Assembly: GCA_036871055.1 (NCBI GenBank)
Contig: CP141893.1
Coordinates: forward strand, 1,798,001-1,862,000
From: Bisbaumannia sp015645095
GTDB lineage: Bacteria; Pseudomonadota; Gammaproteobacteria; Pseudomonadales; Halomonadaceae
Length of the DNA stretch: 64,000 bases
Direction: 5' to 3'
Notes under the pieces: generated by a model
Database searches by the model: none
Seen by the model: the letters and a program-made list of their open reading frames with translations, nothing else
Told to the model about the DNA's origin: nothing
Translations under genes and position numbers: made by a program
Part shown: positions 63,709 to 64,000 of the stretch, piece by piece
Numbering within the stretch: the stretch's first letter is position 1
How the letters are laid out: every line of letters begins with the position of its first letter

Positions 63709-64000
63709 ATGAAATTGACGCCTACCCTGCTGGCGGCGGCCATCGCCACGGCTCTCACTGGTACCACCCAGGCCGCCCCGCTGCTCGACGACCGGCCCCT
63801 GCTGGTCGGCAGTCCCGAACACCAGAGCGCCAATGCCTGGGTCGAGATCTCCCAGGCTGCCTTCGAGGGCAATGTGCGCGGGGTACAACAATTGCTCGAC
63901 GGTGAATCGGAGCTGTGCGCCATCATGAAGGCGGACGCCTATGGCCACGGCATCGCCAACCTGATGCCCTCGGTGATCGCCCTCGGCATTCCCTGCATCG
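63709..64000 (+). CDS. secreted alanine/broad-specificity amino-acid racemase, 5' part
   Basis: The first 97 residues of a PLP-dependent racemase run into the window edge. A signal peptide (MKLTPTLLAAAIATALTGTTQA) is followed by NAWVEISQAAFEGNVRGVQQLL and CAIMKADAYGHG, where Lys74 is the PLP-binding lysine of the alanine racemase fold. Export signals and this N-terminus resemble the periplasmic broad-specificity racemases (Alr/Bsr type) that make non-canonical D-amino acids. ATG 63709 has AAGGAAGCG upstream. The preceding 219 bp hold only the lhgO terminator and no other feature I can support. Confidence 0.85.
   Translation, partial: MKLTPTLLAAAIATALTGTTQAAPLLDDRPLLVGSPEHQSANAWVEISQAAFEGNVRGVQQLLDGESELCAIMKADAYGHGIANLMPSVIALGIPCI

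Overview
The window is a high-GC, densely coded chromosomal segment of a gammaproteobacterium. The gene set points to a Halomonas-like (Halomonadaceae) host: acnB, the folD-tRNA-tig-clpP-clpX-lon-hupB-ppiD block, lpxH-ppiB-glnS-cysS, DUF1289-miaE and DUF2789 genes, an osmoprotectant ABC transporter, and TRAP and osmolyte/amino-acid catabolic functions. The genus is inferred from gene order and style; no rRNA or marker comparison was possible.

Layout. 1-9.2 kb: end of a DAACS dicarboxylate symporter, rraA, acnB, a DUF1289 gene overlapping miaE, and a 1296-residue regulator (BTAD, degenerate cyclase, STAND ATPase and TPR regions). 9.2-11.8 kb: a minus-strand queuosine-precursor operon (queC, queE, a 23-codon ORF, a tandem-domain 6-carboxytetrahydropterin synthase-like gene, a Cys-cluster gene). 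11.9-17.4 kb: small housekeeping genes, L-asparaginase, a lipoprotein hydrolase, mtnN and folD. 17.5-26.6 kb: a Pro-Arg-His-His tRNA cluster, then the protein quality-control block tig-clpP-clpX-lon-hupB-ppiD with recognisable promoters, including a sigma-32-like one before lon. 26.7-27.9 kb: a COG0523 metal-chaperone GTPase behind a Zur-like operator, followed by a duplicated remnant of its own 3' end. 27.9-32.5 kb: lpxH, ppiB, glnS, cysS.

32.6-42.6 kb is the accessory island. A hipA-like kinase gene and a hipB-like regulator gene (order reversed from E. coli hipBA) run without a visible break into a complete four-gene Wadjet type II system, jetA-jetB-jetC-jetD, which guards against plasmids by SMC-driven DNA loop extrusion and cleavage. 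All six genes overlap or are separated by 16 bp or less, so the toxin-antitoxin pair and the Wadjet genes look like one operon under one repeat-rich promoter. This is the most interesting system in the window.

42.6-64 kb: a DUF1853 gene; a YehZYXW/OsmU-type osmoprotectant ABC operon; a branched-chain 2-oxoacid dehydrogenase operon (E1alpha, E1beta, E2; no E3) whose E1alpha/E1beta junction has been tandemly triplicated, leaving two in-frame chimeric mini-genes; an orphan Ser/Thr kinase; a MarR-like regulator and a TRAP transporter divergent from pxpABC (5-oxoprolinase); a guanidinium exporter gene behind a clear guanidine-II riboswitch; a glutarate catabolism locus (glaR-type regulator, glaH, lhgO); and the start of a secreted alanine/amino-acid racemase cut by the window edge.
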